From: Rhodococcus sp. NBC_00297
GTDB taxonomy: Bacteria > Actinomycetota > Actinomycetes > Mycobacteriales > Mycobacteriaceae
NCBI RefSeq assembly: GCF_036173065.1
Contig: NZ_CP108041.1
Span: 4,033,001-4,097,000 of the forward strand
Direction of reading: 5' to 3'
Length of the DNA stretch: 64,000 nucleotides
Part shown: piece by piece, positions 1 through 9,460 of the stretch
How positions within the stretch are numbered: the first letter of the stretch is position 1
Layout: the number at the start of each line of letters is the position of its first letter
Program-made: the position numbers and the translations under genes
Notes under the pieces: generated by a model
Databases searched by the model: none
What the model was told of the DNA's origin: nothing
What the model saw: the letters and a program-made list of their open reading frames with translations, nothing else

Positions 1-36
1 GCTACGCCTGACGCAGCGACACCTTCGCTCGACACC

Positions 37-84
37 CTGACGCCGCACGAAACCGATCGCCCGGTCGGTTCCGTGCGGCGTCAG
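37..84. terminator. Large inverted repeat, probable terminator of the upstream gene
   Basis: Positions 37-59 and 62-84 form a 23-bp inverted repeat with only two imperfect pairs and a very tight loop. There is no T-run, as is usual for actinobacterial terminators. A TGA at 9-11 may be the stop codon of a plus-strand gene that ends just before this stem, but too little is visible to name it. Confidence 0.6.
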
Positions 85-123
85 TCGGTGAATCCGCCGT
101 TTTCGACGGGTTCTCGGGCTTCG

Positions 124-153
124 TGGACAGAATCATCGTTCGCGTCGTAATCT
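124..153 (+). promoter_or_regulatory. Candidate sigma-A-type promoter for the NlpC/P60 gene
   Basis: TGGACA at 124-129 and TAATCT at 148-153 are separated by 18 bp. A transcript starting near 160 would exclude the GTG at 158 and favour the GTG at 227, which has GGAGA upstream. Found by eye only. Confidence 0.4.
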
Positions 154-226
154 TTCCGTGACGTCCTCGGCCATCATCCGCGCCGCCGAGCGACCCGGAC
201 TCGTCCAGATCGGAGAACCGTTCATC

Positions 227-1303
227 GTGCCGTCATCGGTCCACCCCCGCGTTCGTCCCACTTCTCGTACGAGACTGCGTGGACTGGTGATCGCGAGTGC
301 GATGACAGCGGCGATCGCCGTCCTCCCCGCCGATCCCGCCGGCGCCGACCCGGTTCCCGGCGCGTCCGCCTCCGCGGCGGTCACGAAGCTCACCGATCTC
401 TCGCGCGAGTCCGAGCAGACCACCGAAGCGATGCACAACGCCCAGATCGAGCTCGACGCGAAGCTCGCCGCCCAGCAGGAGGCGGACGCTCGACACGACG
501 CCGACCGTGCCGCCCTCGACGCGGCCACGGCGCAGATCGACACGGTGCGGCCCGCCGTCGACAAGATCGCCCGTGCCAACTACCAGGGCGCTCGGACGAA
601 CCGGCTCTTCGCGGTCATGGTCAGTGATTCCCCGCAGCAGTTGCTCGACCAGATGTCCGCTCTCGACATCATCTCCACCGACGCGGCCGCCACCGTCGGC
701 ACCTTCCGGGAGGCCAGCGACGCCGCAGCGGCAGCCGAGGCGGCGTCACAGCAGTCCGCCGACGCGGCCCGGGTGGCCACGGAGCAGGCGAAGGCTGTCA
801 GCGACGACCTGCAGGGCAAGCAGAGCCGTCTGCAGAGCGAGATCGCCGATGTCGTCGCCGCGTTCGGTTCGCTGTCCGACACGGAGAAGCAGGGGCTGGC
901 CGGCGCCGCGTTCCCGCCGGGCTTCGATCCCTCCGCCATCCTCGGCGCCCTCCCGCCGGGATCGCAGGCCGGAGCACTGTCGGCCGCGTTCACGCAGATC
1001 GGCAAGCCGTACGTGTGGGGTGCGACCGGCCCGGACGGGTACGACTGCTCGGGCCTCGTGGTGTGGGCCTACAAGCAGATCGGTAAGACTCTCCCGCGGT
1101 CGAGTCAGGCGCAGGCCGCCGGCGGCACCCCCGTCGACAAGGCGAACCTCCAGCCCGGCGACGTGGTCCTGTTCTATCCCGACGCATCGCACGTGGGTCT
1201 CTACGCCGGTAACGGCAACGTGGTCCATGCATCGACCTTCGGTGTTCCCGTTCGTGTCGAGTCGATGGCATCGTGGCCCTTCTACGGCGCTCGCCGCTAC
1301 TGA
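227..1303 (+). CDS. Secreted NlpC/P60 peptidoglycan hydrolase, RipC-like
   Basis: Probable D,L-endopeptidase that cuts peptidoglycan stem peptides outside the membrane. The product has a signal-peptide-like N-terminus (Arg-rich, then a hydrophobic stretch ending near an Ala-Gly-Ala site), a long alanine/glutamine-rich coiled-coil region, and a C-terminal NlpC/P60 domain. Within that domain lie a DCSG motif (Cys274), a SHVG motif (His322) and a later VVHA histidine. The GTG at 227 was preferred over a GTG at 158 because GGAGA precedes it and a promoter seems to end near 160. The coiled coil plus hydrolase layout resembles the FtsEX-associated RipC of mycobacteria. The 3' end overlaps the next gene by 31 bases. 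Confidence 0.85.
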   Translation: MPSSVHPRVRPTSRTRLRGLVIASAMTAAIAVLPADPAGADPVPGASASAAVTKLTDLSRESEQTTEAMHNAQIELDAKLAAQQEADARHDADRAALDAATAQIDTVRPAVDKIARANYQGARTNRLFAVMVSDSPQQLLDQMSALDIISTDAAATVGTFREASDAAAAAEAASQQSADAARVATEQAKAVSDDLQGKQSRLQSEIADVVAAFGSLSDTEKQGLAGAAFPPGFDPSAILGALPPGSQAGALSAAFTQIGKPYVWGATGPDGYDCSGLVVWAYKQIGKTLPRSSQAQAAGGTPVDKANLQPGDVVLFYPDASHVGLYAGNGNVVHASTFGVPVRVESMASWPFYGARRY

Positions 1304-2589
1304 CGGTCCGCGCCCTGGCGGCGCTGGGCCTGGTTCTCTCCCTTCTGGTGGCGTGTTCGCCGTCGGCACCCGACGAGCAGACGCCCACGACGACTGCGGG
1401 CCCGGACGCCCGCACCGTCGGTGTCACGGCACTGCTCGACTCATGGACGGCCGCACTCCGCTCCGACGACGAGGCCGCGCTGCGCGAGTTGATCGACTCC
1501 GACGCTGACCCGGGATTGGCTGATCGCGAGATCGCCCGCGCGCAGGCGCTGCGCGGTCTGCCGCTGTCCGACTTCGGCTACGAGATCACTCCGGGTCCGG
1601 AGACTCCGGTGCCGGTCGATCGGGCGGATGCACTCGCGGCCACCGAGGTGTGGGCGCCGAACGTCGCACTGCGCTACGCCTGGGCCGACGCCGACATCGG
1701 TTCCACGAGTCGCGACATCGCACTCGTCGTCGCTCGTCGGGGCGACACGTGGCGTCTGGTCTCCGATGCCGACCTGCCGCAGTACGGGCGCACCACGTGG
1801 CGTGGCCCGTGGGACTTCGGGCCGGTGGTCACGGAGCGAGTCGCCACCGGGTCGACCACGTCGCTCGTCGTGGGTCACGAGGCGCAGCGCGCCTTCATCG
1901 ACGACCTCGCGGCGGAGCTGCCCTCCGCGGTGGCGGCCGTGACCGAGTTCGCCGGGCTCGGATGGTCTCGCCGCGCGGTCCTGACGGTCACCGGTTCCGA
2001 TGCCGAGTTCATCAGCGCGGCAGACGGATTCACGTCCACCGATGTCGCGGCCTCGACGATCGCGGATCCGGTCCGCGGGGGCCTGGTCACCGGCCAGCGC
2101 ATCGTCTTCGGCCCGACTGCGCCGGACCGGCTCACCGACTCGACCCGCCGCACCGTGCTGCGCCACGAGCTCACCCACGTGGCCATGCGCGCGGTCACCG
2201 GGGAGGACGCGCCCCTGTGGATGCTCGAGGGTTTCGCCGACTACTCGGGCTATCGAGGCTCGGGACTGTCCTTCGACGAGATCGCGCCCACCCTCGCGGC
2301 CGTGGTCCGCGCGGCGGGACCGCCCAGGGTCCTCCCGGAGGACTCGGACTTCGCCGCAGGTGGCAGTCGCGGATCGATCGCGTACGAGTCCGCCTGGTCG
2401 GTGGCCTCGTTCGTCGCCGACCGGTTCGGGGAGCCGGTGCTCGGGCAGCTGTACGACCGTTTCGCGGCCGGACCGACCGATCCCACCGTGACCGACTCGG
2501 TCTTCTCGGCCACGCTGGGCTTCGGCACCGTCGACTTCCTCGCGCAGTGGGGGCAGTGGGTGGCGGAACAGGCCGCCGGGCAGAGCTGA
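1273..2589 (+). CDS. Lipoprotein with a zincin (HExxH...E) metallopeptidase signature
   Basis: The product has a lipoprotein signal (hydrophobic stretch followed by LVAC), so it should be anchored on the outer face of the membrane. Residues 298-302 read HELTH, and Glu319 in MLEGFADY lies about 17 residues later, the arrangement of gluzincin metallopeptidases. The middle region resembles a small NTF2-like fold but I cannot confirm that. The GTG start at 1273 lies inside the NlpC/P60 gene, so the two are co-transcribed and probably coupled. The substrate is unknown; a partner role in cell-wall remodelling is inferred from position only. Confidence 0.7.
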   Translation: MALLRRSPLLTVRALAALGLVLSLLVACSPSAPDEQTPTTTAGPDARTVGVTALLDSWTAALRSDDEAALRELIDSDADPGLADREIARAQALRGLPLSDFGYEITPGPETPVPVDRADALAATEVWAPNVALRYAWADADIGSTSRDIALVVARRGDTWRLVSDADLPQYGRTTWRGPWDFGPVVTERVATGSTTSLVVGHEAQRAFIDDLAAELPSAVAAVTEFAGLGWSRRAVLTVTGSDAEFISAADGFTSTDVAASTIADPVRGGLVTGQRIVFGPTAPDRLTDSTRRTVLRHELTHVAMRAVTGEDAPLWMLEGFADYSGYRGSGLSFDEIAPTLAAVVRAAGPPRVLPEDSDFAAGGSRGSIAYESAWSVASFVADRFGEPVLGQLYDRFAAGPTDPTVTDSVFSATLGFGTVDFLAQWGQWVAEQAAGQS

Positions 2590-2615
2590 CGGCGGTCTCC
2601 GTCTACGGTGGTCCC

Positions 2616-3740
2616 ATGCGTCGAACGCTGCTGGTGACCAATGACTTTCCTCCGCGGCGCGGCGGCATCCAGTCGTATCTGCACACCTTCGCCCAGCTGT
2701 TGCCCGCGGACGAACTGGTGGTCTACGCACCGCGGTGGCGTGGCGACTCCCACGTGCGGTTCGACGCGGAGCAGCCCTTCGAGGTGGTGCGGCACCCGAC
2801 GACGTTGATGCTTCCGACACCGGCCGTTGCCCGTCGGGCGGCCAGGCTGGTGGCCGACCGACAGTGCGACACGGTGTGGTTCGGGGCCGCTGCTCCGCTC
2901 GCCGTGCTCGGACCGCACCTGCGCCGTGCCGGAGCCGAGCGCGTCGTGGCCTCCACCCACGGTCACGAGGTGGGCTGGTCGATGCTGCCGGCGGCGCGGC
3001 AGGTGCTCGGTCGTATCGGCTCGACGGCGGACGTCGTCACCTTCGTCAGCCGTTACACGCGGGGCCGATTCGCCGCGGCCTTCGGGGCGGACGCGGCCCT
3101 CGAACACGTGCCGCCGGGGGTCGACTCGACCGTGTTCGCGCCCGACACGTCGGCACGGGAGACACTGCGCGCGCGCTACGGCCTGGGTGATCGGCCGACC
3201 GTCCTGTGCCTGTCGCGGTTGGTGCCGCGCAAGGGACAGGACATGCTGATCCGGGCGCTACCGGGGATTCGCGCGGAGATCGACGGGGCCGTGTTGGTCG
3301 TCGTCGGCGGCGGTCCGTACGGCGACACCCTGCGGGCTCTGGCGCAGTCGTGCGGGGTGGCGGATCACGTCGTGTTCACGGGGTCGGTGCCGGCCGAGGA
3401 ACTGGCGGCACACCACACCCTCGCCGACGTGTTCGCCATGCCGTGTCGCACCCGCGGTGCCGGTCTGGACGTCGAGGGCCTGGGCATCGTGTTCCTCGAG
3501 GCGTCCGCGTCCGGCGTGCCGGTGGTCGCGGGCCGGTCGGGTGGAGCGCCGGAGACCGTCGTCGAGGGCGTCACCGGCACAACCGTCGACGGCACCTCGG
3601 TCGACGACGTCCGGCGCGCCGTCGTGGACGTGCTGTCCGATCGTGACCGCGCCGCGGCGATGGGGGCCGCGGGACGCGAGTTCGTCTCCACCGAGTGGCG
3701 GTGGGACGACCTCGCCGCCCGACTGGCTCACTTGCTGTAG
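2616..3740 (+). CDS. pimB: GT4 mannosyltransferase, PimB-type (PIM1 to PIM2)
   Basis: Family 4 glycosyltransferase expected to transfer mannose from GDP-mannose to phosphatidylinositol monomannoside, the second step of PIM synthesis on the cytoplasmic side of the membrane. The N-terminus carries the GGIQ-containing acceptor loop typical of PimB and PimA-like enzymes. The C-terminal half carries the EX7E motif (Glu287 and Glu295) and the SGGAPE nucleotide-sugar segment. At 374 residues it has the usual length. It lies 26 bases after the lipoprotein gene and overlaps the convergent acyl-CoA ligase gene by 13 bases. Gene order matches the region of Mycobacterium tuberculosis that I recall as Rv2188c-Rv2187. 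Confidence 0.85.
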   Translation: MRRTLLVTNDFPPRRGGIQSYLHTFAQLLPADELVVYAPRWRGDSHVRFDAEQPFEVVRHPTTLMLPTPAVARRAARLVADRQCDTVWFGAAAPLAVLGPHLRRAGAERVVASTHGHEVGWSMLPAARQVLGRIGSTADVVTFVSRYTRGRFAAAFGADAALEHVPPGVDSTVFAPDTSARETLRARYGLGDRPTVLCLSRLVPRKGQDMLIRALPGIRAEIDGAVLVVVGGGPYGDTLRALAQSCGVADHVVFTGSVPAEELAAHHTLADVFAMPCRTRGAGLDVEGLGIVFLEASASGVPVVAGRSGGAPETVVEGVTGTTVDGTSVDDVRRAVVDVLSDRDRAAAMGAAGREFVSTEWRWDDLAARLAHLL

Positions 3741-5536
3741 ATGGCCTCGATGTCGCTCGCGTAGGACTTCTGGACCACGGCGCGCTTGAGCTTCATCGTC
3801 GGGGTCAGCTCGCCGCCCTCCTCGGTGAAGTCCGCCGGCAGGATCCGGTACTTCTTGATGGACTCCGCGTGCGAGACCGTCTTGTTGGCTTCGGCCACGG
3901 CAGCATCGATCTCCGCGACGAGGTCGGGATCCTTCGTCAGGTCGGCGACGGTGGCGCCCTCGTCCTTGCCGTTGCGCTGCTTCCAGCCGGGGAACGCGTC
4001 GGGGTCGATGGTGATGAGCGCGCCGATGAACGGCTTCTGGTCACCGACGACCATGGCCTGACCGATGAGCGCACTGGCCCGCAGCGAGTCCTCGAGGCCG
4101 GCGGGTGAGACGTTCTTGCCACCCGCCGTCACGATGATCTCCTTCTTGCGCCCGGTGATGGCGATGAAGCCGTCCTCGTCCACGGCGCCGAGATCGCCGG
4201 TGTGGAACCACCCGTCGGTCAGCGCCTCGGCGGTGGCGTCGTCGTTCTTCCAGTAGCCCTCGAAGACCACGCCGCCCTTGAGCAGGATCTCGCCGTCGTC
4301 GGCGATGCGGACGGCGTTGCCCGGCAACGGCTTTCCGACGGTGCCGATGCGCTGTTCGTCCGGCGTGTTCACCGCTGCCGCGGCGGTGGTCTCGGTCAGG
4401 CCGTAACCCTCGTAGATGGTCACACCGATGCCGCGGTAGAAGTGCGCGAGGCGCTCACCCAGCGGGGCGCCGCCCGAGATGGCGAGTTCGCACTGCCCAC
4501 CGAGCGCTGCGCGAAGCTTGCCGTAGACCAGACGGTCGAACACAGCGTGCTTGGCGCGCAGCACGATCGACGGGCCACCGGTGTCCCGCGCCGCGCTGTA
4601 GGCGACGGCGGTGTCGGCGGCCGCGTCGAAGATCTTGCCCTTGCCGTCGCCGTGAGCCTTCTGACGCGCGGTGTTGTACACCTTCTCGAACACGCGCGGG
4701 ACGCTGAGGATGAAGTGCGGTCGGAACGAGCCGAAGTTGTCGACGAGGTGCGGGATGTCGTGGGTGTGCCCGAGTGTCGCGCCCTGGTCGAAGGCGGCGA
4801 TGGACACCGCACGTGCCAGCACGTGGGCCATCGGCAGGAACATCAGGGTGGTGCGTCCCTCGGTGAGCATGCGGCCGATGGAACTGGCGGCGATACCGCG
4901 GGACTCGGCGATCAGGTTGGAGTGCGTGAGCACGCAGCCCTTCGGCCGTCCCGTGGTGCCGGACGTGAAGACGAGCGTCGCCGGGTCCGAGGAGCGCAGC
5001 GCCGCGACGCGGTCGGCCACCGTCGCGTCGGTGATCTGGGCACCGGCGTCGGTGAGGACGTCGATGGCGCCGGGCCGCTCGGCGGAGGCGTCGATCTGCA
5101 GTACCGTCGCGACACCCGGCAGCACGGGAAGGATGTCGGTGAGGATGTTCGTGTGGGCCACCGTCTCGGCGATCATCGCGGCGGCGCCCGAGTTCTCGAG
5201 GATCCACCGCACCTGGTCCGAGGACGACGTCTCGTACACCGGAACGGTGACGGCGCCGGCGGACCAGATCGCGTAGTCGAGCAGGGGCCACTCGTAGCGG
5301 GTCGACGACATGAGGGCGACCCGGTCGCCCTGCTTGACGCCGGATGCGATGAGCCCCTTGGCCACTGCGCGAACCTGGGCCGCGAAGTCCGCTGCGCGGA
5401 CGTCCGACCACCCGTCGCGGGTGGCGCGGCGGTACACCACGACGTCGGGCCGAGTCTTCTCGTGCGCGAACACGGCGTCGACCACCGACGCGTCGTCCTC
5501 GATGGTGAATGGTGCCGGGACGGTGAACTCGCGCAC
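3728..5536 (-). CDS. fadD15: Long-chain fatty-acid-CoA ligase, FadD15-type
   Basis: ATP-dependent acyl-CoA synthetase of the ANL superfamily; activates long-chain fatty acids to acyl-CoA through acyl-adenylates. The AMP-binding motif [10 protein letters not shown] is present, followed by YGLTET, a GDLG-type adenylate motif and a GRKKEIIV hinge near the C-terminus. The 602-residue length is typical of the FadD15/FACL family. The GTG start has GGAGGAA upstream on the minus strand. It is monocistronic here, convergent with pimB and divergent from the SRPBCC genes. Confidence 0.9.
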   Translation of the reverse strand: MREFTVPAPFTIEDDASVVDAVFAHEKTRPDVVVYRRATRDGWSDVRAADFAAQVRAVAKGLIASGVKQGDRVALMSSTRYEWPLLDYAIWSAGAVTVPVYETSSSDQVRWILENSGAAAMIAETVAHTNILTDILPVLPGVATVLQIDASAERPGAIDVLTDAGAQITDATVADRVAALRSSDPATLVFTSGTTGRPKGCVLTHSNLIAESRGIAASSIGRMLTEGRTTLMFLPMAHVLARAVSIAAFDQGATLGHTHDIPHLVDNFGSFRPHFILSVPRVFEKVYNTARQKAHGDGKGKIFDAAADTAVAYSAARDTGGPSIVLRAKHAVFDRLVYGKLRAALGGQCELAISGGAPLGERLAHFYRGIGVTIYEGYGLTETTAAAAVNTPDEQRIGTVGKPLPGNAVRIADDGEILLKGGVVFEGYWKNDDATAEALTDGWFHTGDLGAVDEDGFIAITGRKKEIIVTAGGKNVSPAGLEDSLRASALIGQAMVVGDQKPFIGALITIDPDAFPGWKQRNGKDEGATVADLTKDPDLVAEIDAAVAEANKTVSHAESIKKYRILPADFTEEGGELTPTMKLKRAVVQKSYASDIEAIYSK

Positions 5537-5671
5537 GGATTCCTCCGATGTCGTAGCGGTTTCGGACGAGGCTTCACAGTAATCCTGTCCATTCCCCGGA
5601 TGTCACCGGCACGTGCTCGTCGACCGAGGTCGTCGACGCCGTCGACGAGGGCACGTGGGATTCTGGTCCGC

Positions 5672-6049
5672 ATGAGCAGTGTGCAGGTCGCCGACCAGAC
5701 GTTCGTCGCGGCGCGGGCCGAGGACGTCGCGGCGCTCGTGTCGGACACCCGTCGATGGCGGGCCTGGTTCCCGGGTCTCACCGTCACGGTCCAGGAGGAC
5801 CGGGCCGAGAAGGGTGTCCGATGGGTCGTCGCGGGACAGCTCCGGGGAACCATGGAGGTGTGGCTCGAGCCGATGCTCGACGGCGTCGTACTCCACTACT
5901 TCCTGCACGCGGAGCCGACCGACGGAGTGCAGGAACCGTCCACCCACCGCCGACGAGTACTGGGCAAGCAGATGTCGTTCGAGATCAAGGCGCTCCTCGA
6001 GGCCGGGCGGGCGGCGGGAGAACCGCCGGTCCCGGGGCTTCGGTCCTGA
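5672..6049 (+). CDS. Small SRPBCC (START-like) domain protein
   Basis: A 125-residue protein with the fold pattern of polyketide cyclase/START-like (SRPBCC) proteins: a short N-terminal strand, a WRAWFPG segment, and a long C-terminal helix. These proteins usually bind a hydrophobic ligand. Nothing identifies the ligand. It heads a five-gene plus-strand run with a second SRPBCC protein, an ArsA-like ATPase and a CxxCxxC protein. The same order exists in M. tuberculosis as I recall (Rv2186c to Rv2183c), so the set is conserved and probably works together. Confidence 0.75.
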   Translation: MSSVQVADQTFVAARAEDVAALVSDTRRWRAWFPGLTVTVQEDRAEKGVRWVVAGQLRGTMEVWLEPMLDGVVLHYFLHAEPTDGVQEPSTHRRRVLGKQMSFEIKALLEAGRAAGEPPVPGLRS

Positions 6050-6173
6050 CTCGCGGGTACTCGCGGCGACAGGAACCGACCCCGCCGTTCGGGCGGTGCC
6101 ACCGGACGGTCGATCATGTGGGTACACGGACGCCGATCAGGTGACGGCACGCGGCGCGGAGGGAACGAGTTCC

Positions 6174-6611
6174 ATGGCAGACAAGACCACGAAATCGATC
6201 GTCGTCGGAGCGGCGCCGGACGAGGTGATGGCGGTCATCGCCGATTTCCCCAGGTATCCGGAATGGGTCACCGCGGCCAAGTCGGTCGAGATCCTCGAGG
6301 AGGGGGAGTCCGGCCGGGCTCGCCGGGTCCGGTTCGTGCTCGACGCGGGCATGGTCAAGGACACCTACGAGCTCGAGTACGACTGGCGGCCGGACGGCAC
6401 CGCGGTGTCGTGGACGCTCGTCGCGGGGGAGATGCAGAAGTCCCAGGTCGGGTCCTATGTGCTCACCGAGAAAGGTGCCGGAAGCACCGAGGTGACCTAC
6501 GAACTGACGGTCGATCTCGCCATTCCCATGATCGGCTTGTTCAAGCGCAAGGCGGAGAAGGTCATCACCGACACCGCGTTGAAGGAATTGAAGAAGCGAG
6601 TCGAAGGCTGA
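6174..6611 (+). CDS. SRPBCC family protein, Rv2185c-like
   Basis: A 145-residue START-like protein expected to bind a hydrophobic ligand in a helix-grip cavity. The N-terminus shows the typical APPDEV-like start and the YPEWV motif; the C-terminus ends with the long basic helix. It starts at ATG 6174 with GGGAACGAG upstream. Its TGA (6609-6611) overlaps the likely CTG start of the ArsA-like ATPase gene, so the two are probably translationally coupled. Confidence 0.8.
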   Translation: MADKTTKSIVVGAAPDEVMAVIADFPRYPEWVTAAKSVEILEEGESGRARRVRFVLDAGMVKDTYELEYDWRPDGTAVSWTLVAGEMQKSQVGSYVLTEKGAGSTEVTYELTVDLAIPMIGLFKRKAEKVITDTALKELKKRVEG

Positions 6612-7867
6612 GCGATCGCGTTCCCGAGACCGCCGCGCGGATCACGTTCGTCGTCGGAGCCGGCGGTGCGGGCAAGTCCACCGTCGCCGCGGCCCTGGCC
6701 GTCGACGCACACCGCGCCGGTCGGCGTGTGCTCCTCGCGTCGGTCGACGGCGCGGATCCGTCGGACCTGGTGTCCGACGTCGCAGTCGAGGTGCTGCGCA
6801 TCGACCCCTCGGCCGTTCTCGAATCGCAGTACCGCCTGCTGACCACGGCTCTGGCGATGGCCGGACGCCACGACCACGGCGCCGGTCCGACGCTGCCGGA
6901 TCCCGAGGAGCTGACGTCGCTGCCGGGCGCCGAGCCGCTCACCGCGCTGCTCGAGGTGGTGCGCGTCGCCGACAGCGGCGAGTGGGACGACGTGATCGTC
7001 GACTGCCCCGGACCGATGTCCTGGCGGGAGATCGTCGCGACCCCCGGAGCTGTCGCGGGGTACGTCGAACGCATCTGGCCACGTCATGCCCGCGTCGTGG
7101 CCTCGACGGGCCAGGACGTCCGCGCGGCCGTCCTGGTGGAGCTCGTCGATCGTGTCGTGGCGGCGGCGACGTCGGTCACCGCCGTGCTCGAGGACGACGG
7201 ACGGACTTCTGCGGTCGTCGTCTCGCGTCCGACCGCGCGGTCCTTCGCAACGGCGCGAGAGCTGGTGGCAGTCACCAGTTTCCACGGCGTCCGCGTCGCT
7301 CGTGTGGTGGCCGTGGGGGTGATCCCGGACCTCGGGGCCGGGGCGCCGTCGTCCGTGCTGGGCACGCATCCCGGCGTGTTCTGGATGGACCGGGCGCACG
7401 CGGAGCATCGCGCGGCGCTGGCGGAGTTCCGCGGCGCTGTGGGCGACCTCCGCGTCGACGTCGTGTCGGCCCAGCCCACCGAGCCGGTAGGGTCGACTGC
7501 TCTGGGGGCCGTCGCGGCCGACCTGAACTGGCAGGTGGCGGCCGGACACGGCGGCGCGCTGCCCGCGCTGTCGCCGCGGGTGCGGCACGAGTCCGGGCAG
7601 GGCCTGGACTCGGTGTACGTGATGGACGTCCCGCTGCCGTTCGTCGACACGGACTCGGTGGCGGTGGGTCGGGTGGAGGACGACGTGATCGTGAGTGCGC
7701 AGGGCAGTCGACGACGACTGCGGTTGGCGTCGGTGCTGCGTCGGTGCGTGGTCACCGGTGCCGGCGTCGACGACGGCGTGCTGTCCGTGACCTTCGCCCC
7801 CGACCCGGCGCTGTGGCCGGAGAACCTGCAGAAGACGGACGTACCGGGGGAGTCCGGCGATGGATGA
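6608..7867 (+). CDS. ArsA/GET3-like P-loop ATPase, Rv2184c-like
   Basis: Member of the SIMIBI-class ATPases related to ArsA and Get3. Residues 17-25 form the deviant Walker A motif GAGGAGKST close to the N-terminus, and a DCPGP switch-like motif follows. In actinobacteria its partner and substrate are unknown; it is unlikely to be an arsenite pump here because no ars genes are present. There is no ATG, GTG or TTG in frame between about 6411 and the Walker A motif. The only sensible start is CTG 6608, which overlaps the upstream stop codon (CTGA). The next gene overlaps its 3' end by 8 bases. Confidence 0.75.
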   Translation: MSDRVPETAARITFVVGAGGAGKSTVAAALAVDAHRAGRRVLLASVDGADPSDLVSDVAVEVLRIDPSAVLESQYRLLTTALAMAGRHDHGAGPTLPDPEELTSLPGAEPLTALLEVVRVADSGEWDDVIVDCPGPMSWREIVATPGAVAGYVERIWPRHARVVASTGQDVRAAVLVELVDRVVAAATSVTAVLEDDGRTSAVVVSRPTARSFATARELVAVTSFHGVRVARVVAVGVIPDLGAGAPSSVLGTHPGVFWMDRAHAEHRAALAEFRGAVGDLRVDVVSAQPTEPVGSTALGAVAADLNWQVAAGHGGALPALSPRVRHESGQGLDSVYVMDVPLPFVDTDSVAVGRVEDDVIVSAQGSRRRLRLASVLRRCVVTGAGVDDGVLSVTFAPDPALWPENLQKTDVPGESGDG

Positions 7868-8258
7868 GGGCCGGCGGGACCTGGCGGCCGAGCTCCGGGT
7901 GCTGGCCGAGTTGCTCATCGACCGGGTCGAGCCGGTGCTGCGCCGCCTCGACACCGAGGACGCGCCCGAGTGGCAGGGCTGCTCCTGGTGCCCGTTCTGC
8001 GCTCTCGCCGCTGCCCTGCGCGGGGAACGCCACGATCTGCTGACCCTGGTCACCGGTGAGATGGACGGTCTGATCGACGTGCTCCGGGACTTCCTGCAGA
8101 CCCACGGTTCGGGGCGACACACGCCCGGCGACGCGGAACGAGCCGACGCGCCGGAGGGCGCTGCGCCACCCGTCGTTCGCCCCGCGAGCTATCAGCCGAT
8201 TACGGTGACCAGGACGCGTGAAGCCGACCCGGCACGCAGACCCGATCGCGACCGGTGA
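7860..8258 (+). CDS. Conserved actinobacterial protein with CxxCxxC motif, Rv2183c-like
   Basis: A 132-residue protein of unknown function. The N-terminal half is helical and contains Cys41-x2-Cys44-x2-Cys47 in the sequence GCSWCPFC, a likely metal or redox site. The C-terminal 40 residues are rich in Pro, Ala and Arg and look disordered. Its start lies within the ArsA-like ATPase gene, so coupling and a shared function are likely. I do not know a described activity. Confidence 0.7.
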   Translation: MDEGRRDLAAELRVLAELLIDRVEPVLRRLDTEDAPEWQGCSWCPFCALAAALRGERHDLLTLVTGEMDGLIDVLRDFLQTHGSGRHTPGDAERADAPEGAAPPVVRPASYQPITVTRTREADPARRPDRDR

Positions 8259-8295
8259 CACCGGTCGCCCGCCACCACGTGAGGATGCCGCAGAC

Positions 8296-9279
8296 GTGAG
8301 CGCCCAGTCCCGGTCCAGCCGGCCTCTGACCATCGGCATCGACGTGGGCGGCACCAGCATCCGCGCGTCGGTGGTCGACGTCGACGGCCAGGTGCTCGAC
8401 TCCACCCAGGCGCCCACGCCGCAGTCCTCCCGCGCACTCGAGAACGGCATCGACCGGGCTGTGCGTGAACTCGCGAGCCGCCACGACATCGCGGCCGTCG
8501 GTCTCGCCGTCGCCGGGTTCATCAACTCCGACCGCACCGTCGTGCGCTTCGCCCCCCACCTGCCGTGGGTGAACCGCCCGGTCGCGCGAGAGATGACGGA
8601 ACGCCTCGGCATCCCGGTCATCCTCGAGCACGACGCCAACGCCGCCGCGTGGGCGGAACACCGCTTCGGTGCGGCCGCGGGCGGTGGGAACGTCGTCATG
8701 ATCGCGATCGGCACCGGCATCGGCGCCGCACTCCTCATCGACGGCAAGCTCTACCGCGGCAGCTACGGCATCGCGCCGGAACTCGGCCACCTGCAGGTGG
8801 TTCCCGACGGGCGTCAGTGCGCGTGCGGCAAGCGCGGCTGCTGGGAGCGCTACTGCAGCGGTACCGCGTTGGTGGACACGGCGATCGAGCTCCTCGCCGC
8901 CAACCCGCGGGGATCGACGGTGCTCGCGCGTGAGGCCTTCCTCGATCCCGGATCCCTCACCGGTCGACGCATCGCCAACGCCGCGCAGGACGGTGACCTG
9001 GTGGCCATCGAGACGATGTCCGAGTTCGCACGGTGGCTCGGCATCGGACTGGCGCTGGTGTCGGACGTCTACGACCCCGACCGCATGGTCATCGCCGGCG
9101 GCGTCGCCACGTCGTCCGCGCTGTTCCTGGACACCGCCCGTGAGCACTACGCCGCGCAGATCACGGGCGCCGGCCACCGGCCCCTCGCCCGGATACGCGG
9201 AACCCAGTTGGGGGAGGCCGCGGGCATGATCGGCGCGGCCGAGCTGGCGCGCGTCGAGGTGGGCGCGGCACGCGCCTGA
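8296..9279 (+). CDS. ROK-family glucokinase
   Basis: Cytoplasmic sugar kinase that should phosphorylate glucose using ATP or polyphosphate. Residues 16-20 form the DVGGT phosphate-binding motif, and the ROK zinc motif CxCGxxGCxE is at residues 175-184. The GTG at 8296 was chosen over one at 8218 because GAGG lies about 12 bases upstream and the longer start would overlap the previous gene and add an unconserved tail. It is about 327 residues, normal for the family. It follows the conserved SRPBCC-ATPase run with a short gap. I see no phosphate-donor signature that separates ATP-type from polyphosphate-type enzymes. Confidence 0.85.
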   Translation: MSAQSRSSRPLTIGIDVGGTSIRASVVDVDGQVLDSTQAPTPQSSRALENGIDRAVRELASRHDIAAVGLAVAGFINSDRTVVRFAPHLPWVNRPVAREMTERLGIPVILEHDANAAAWAEHRFGAAAGGGNVVMIAIGTGIGAALLIDGKLYRGSYGIAPELGHLQVVPDGRQCACGKRGCWERYCSGTALVDTAIELLAANPRGSTVLAREAFLDPGSLTGRRIANAAQDGDLVAIETMSEFARWLGIGLALVSDVYDPDRMVIAGGVATSSALFLDTAREHYAAQITGAGHRPLARIRGTQLGEAAGMIGAAELARVEVGAARA

Positions 9280-9460
9280 CCGCCTCGGCGGACGGATTCG
9301 TGTCCGGCCGATGGCCGGGTGATGACGGCGGTGTGAGATGTGTCCGAGCTGACGCTCGAACTGTGGCTGGTGTCATAAAGCCCCGGTACAGTTACGCCCA
9401 CGAGATGTCCGAGCGGGCCGCGGGCATCGCGGTGCGGGTCGCGGGTACTTCGAGAAAGGC

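Noticed and set aside
158..226. GTG 158 as start of the NlpC/P60 protein
   Set aside because: No ribosome site and the predicted transcript starts at about 160; GTG 227 fits a normal signal peptide length better.
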